A model generated the notes under the pieces. It saw only the letters and a program-made list of their open reading frames with translations. It had not been told where the DNA came from and searched no databases. A stretch of 64,000 nucleotides of DNA, taken from contig CP110630.1 of NCBI GenBank assembly GCA_026210745.1, positions 6,076,001-6,140,000 on the forward strand, given 5' to 3'. This DNA is from Exobasidium rhododendri (taxonomy: Eukaryota; Basidiomycota; Exobasidiomycetes; Exobasidiales; Exobasidiaceae). Position 1 is the first letter of the stretch; every line of letters begins with the position of its first letter. Below are positions 62,202 to 64,000 of the stretch, piece after piece. A program made the position numbers and the translations under genes.

Positions 62202-64000
62202 CTAGCGGAGGGCGTAGAAATGGCAGTCCTACGCGATATTATAGAACAAGGCTATGTTCGGGCTCGCTATAGACTTCCTGCAGTGACTATCAGTGGTAAA
62301 GCTTCCCATTGATCGACCCAGGCTGGCGAGGCAAGCGTGTGTCTCTCTGGCTGTAGCAATGCTTAAAGTTCTACGAGGGCGACGCCAGAGAAGACGAGGG
62401 TGAAAATCGACAGAAGTGGCCTGGCTCGTGCGAGTGTTCCGAGATAAAGAGACAGTCACCATTTTGTCACTCTCACTTTGCGGCAGGCGATCCTTTCAAA
62501 GTGTATGAACGGGCAACTGTAGGGAAAGTACCGATCTTAGTGCATTCTGTTCGACGCTTCTTCTTTTGTTGACACAATTTTTCTGGGGACCAGTGACTCT
62601 ATTTGTGTACAGCTCCATCTTGTCCTACATCTACCTCATCCGGCTCTTCCATACTTGTAGCCACGGCCCGCGCTGACTGAAGCATTCACACTGCCCCGCA
62701 CCTTTCGAAGCTGTACAAGCACTGCCTCAAACGACCATGTTCGTGTCCTCTATCTATGCACATGCGACGTCCTGTAGGAGGGCTGAATGAAACGTACCTT
62801 GTCGTTTATGTCACTTCCCCTTAGGAAGAAGGAAATGGCACTCTAGATTGATCATCTTACCCGGCCGGCAGTGCACCAATGGGACAAGCAAACAACGCTT
62901 AGACTCTAGGTGAGGATGGTTGCTACGAGTCCTCAAGCAGGAGCTCTGTGCGGTTGCTTGGCAAGCTGCACATGAAGGGAGCGACAGGTGCGCTAGAAGA
63001 TATTTATTTTCCAATGCAGTAGTCGAACTAGTCAGACTGATTGATTTTGCTCTTTTTTTCATTTCTCTTCTGACAAGCGAGTGAAGTAGGCTAGACCAAC
63101 GTACGGTGCCCACTTACTGTTGTTCAGGATCAACGATGTCTGCCAGACCGGAATTGAATCCTTTTCCCACTTTACCTACGGACAGTGTGTATTTCGGTTG
63201 CATGTTTATTTCCAGAAGCTGCTCTTGTCTTCCTCTTTCAGGAGAAACAGACAGGAGGCGGTCGCAGAGAAGAAGGGGTTTCGCGTTGCCACTTTTACTA
63301 CACAGTTAGTAGGACTGCCCGCTCTCGTGAGAATCAAACTTTAAATATAAAATGCGTTCGGTGGCTTTAATTTCCTTCACCTTTAATACTGTCATGCAGT
63401 ACTAAGCTTATAATCTACCTATACGTTGCTCTAGGGTAAGATCTCCTTGCAGTACTTTTATCAGATCGAGAGTCTCTTTTAAGGTTATTTGCTCGTATAG
63501 ATCGTGTCCAAGAGTAATACAAAGTCGGAAGCAACCCTTTGCGCTGTTACCATTCTGTATTCAACAAGGGGGTGAAGAGCAGCGGGAACTCCTGACTTCT
63601 CGTGTGATAAAAGTTAAATCGATGGAGGAAATTGACGTGGAGCTGGATGAATATTAACGAGACAGACTCTTTGACGTCAATTCGGAGGGAAAAAAAGGGG
63701 TGGGGGTTGGAGAAACATGAGATCCCCGCCGAAGCATTCGTAAGAAGGGTGTTGTGAGAAAATGCTCTCTCCAGAGTCCGGCCAGTCCCTTCCTATTCCT
63801 CTCCATGGAGGGCAGACGAGGAAAAGACTAGCAGCGCTGGTGCATACTCAATAACCTGTCTGAAAAGAGGGCCCTAAAGCAATCCGAGGTCGGACGTGAA
63901 TACATTACAAGAACAGGAAGCGCGTTTTTCTATAGGAACAGTGATACAAGAGAGGCCGTTTATATTTAGGACGTGTCCTTGCATGTAGCAGTGCAAATTA
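62202..64000. other. Gene-poor right end
   Basis: About 1.8 kb without a gene I can support. The AT content rises after 63330. A weak candidate is a plus-strand start at 63136 (MSARPELNPFPTLPTD) that could splice toward EAVAEKKGFRVATFTT near 63252-63300, but I recognise no family and no clear stop exon. A full CRE palindrome lies at 63672-63679, which would suit a promoter of a gene beyond the edge. No tRNA or rRNA cloverleaf elements were recognised. Confidence 0.5.
63672..63679. promoter_or_regulatory. CRE palindrome TGACGTCA
   Basis: Perfect ATF/CREB-type bZIP site in gene-poor sequence. It may belong to the promoter of a gene starting beyond 64000. Binding is inferred. Confidence 0.4.

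Noticed and set aside
62811-63113. 100-codon minus-strand frame in the gene-poor right end
   Set aside because: No recognisable content, no splice partner and no context to support it.

Overview
The window is nuclear DNA of a gene-dense, intron-rich fungus, most likely a basidiomycete. Evidence: genes on both strands 70-700 bp apart; introns mostly 50-95 bp with GTRAGT-type donors and CAG/TAG acceptors; a complex I subunit (absent from Saccharomyces-type yeasts); a Tra2-type SR protein, an SRRM2/Cwc21-type protein and a CENP-A histone. I cannot name the genus. I see no transposon, virus, CRISPR array, rRNA or tRNA.

Layout. 1-13 kb: start of a partial gene, NGL2-like RNA exonuclease, Tra2-like splicing factor, an orphan, TFIIF-beta (TFG2), Cdc4-like F-box/WD40 protein, VPS29 and a bHLH regulator. 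14-27 kb: DysF-domain protein, NDUFS4, Cwc21/SRRM2-like, mitochondrial bL12, CENP-A, medium-chain acyl-CoA dehydrogenase, and the divergent ribosomal pair P2/uS19. 27-45 kb: EXO5, an EOS1-like membrane protein, EAF1/VID21 (NuA4), epsin, a tail-anchored protein with a KEN box, RSC7/NPL6, a TM9SF nonaspanin and a wax-synthase-like MBOAT. 46-62 kb: NC2-alpha, a DUF3405 protein, a GPI-anchored Ser/Thr-rich protein, YPT7/RAB7, mitochondrial mL59, a ZW10/DSL1 tether with Trp-motif repeats, RPN9, a PalB/RIM13 calpain and a DUF202 membrane protein. 62.2-64 kb is gene-poor.

Themes. Membrane traffic is well represented (VPS29, YPT7, epsin, DSL1/ZW10, TM9SF, PalB), as are transcription and chromatin (TFG2, NC2-alpha, EAF1, RSC7, CENP-A, bHLH). 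Mitochondrial genes are NDUFS4, bL12, mL59 and MCAD. Exon models below were derived by hand: reading phase was tracked through every junction and the joined product checked against family motifs. Most multi-exon models close in frame. The weakest are the first exon of the DUF3405 gene, the 3' end of the EOS1-like gene and the start of the KEN-box gene.

Most notable observations: five regularly spaced acidic DAWGLS repeats in the ZW10/DSL1 tether (a candidate multivalent COPI-binding region); a 6-nt microexon in YPT7; a CENP-A gene with 29- and 13-nt exons, an enlarged loop 1 and an upstream ORF ending on an in-frame ATG; a 13-nt last exon that supplies the LFD tail of ribosomal P2; stop-free introns of length 3n in the Tra2-like and mL59 genes; and CACGTG sites that I found only between genes, in a window that also encodes a bHLH protein with E-box-type contact residues.
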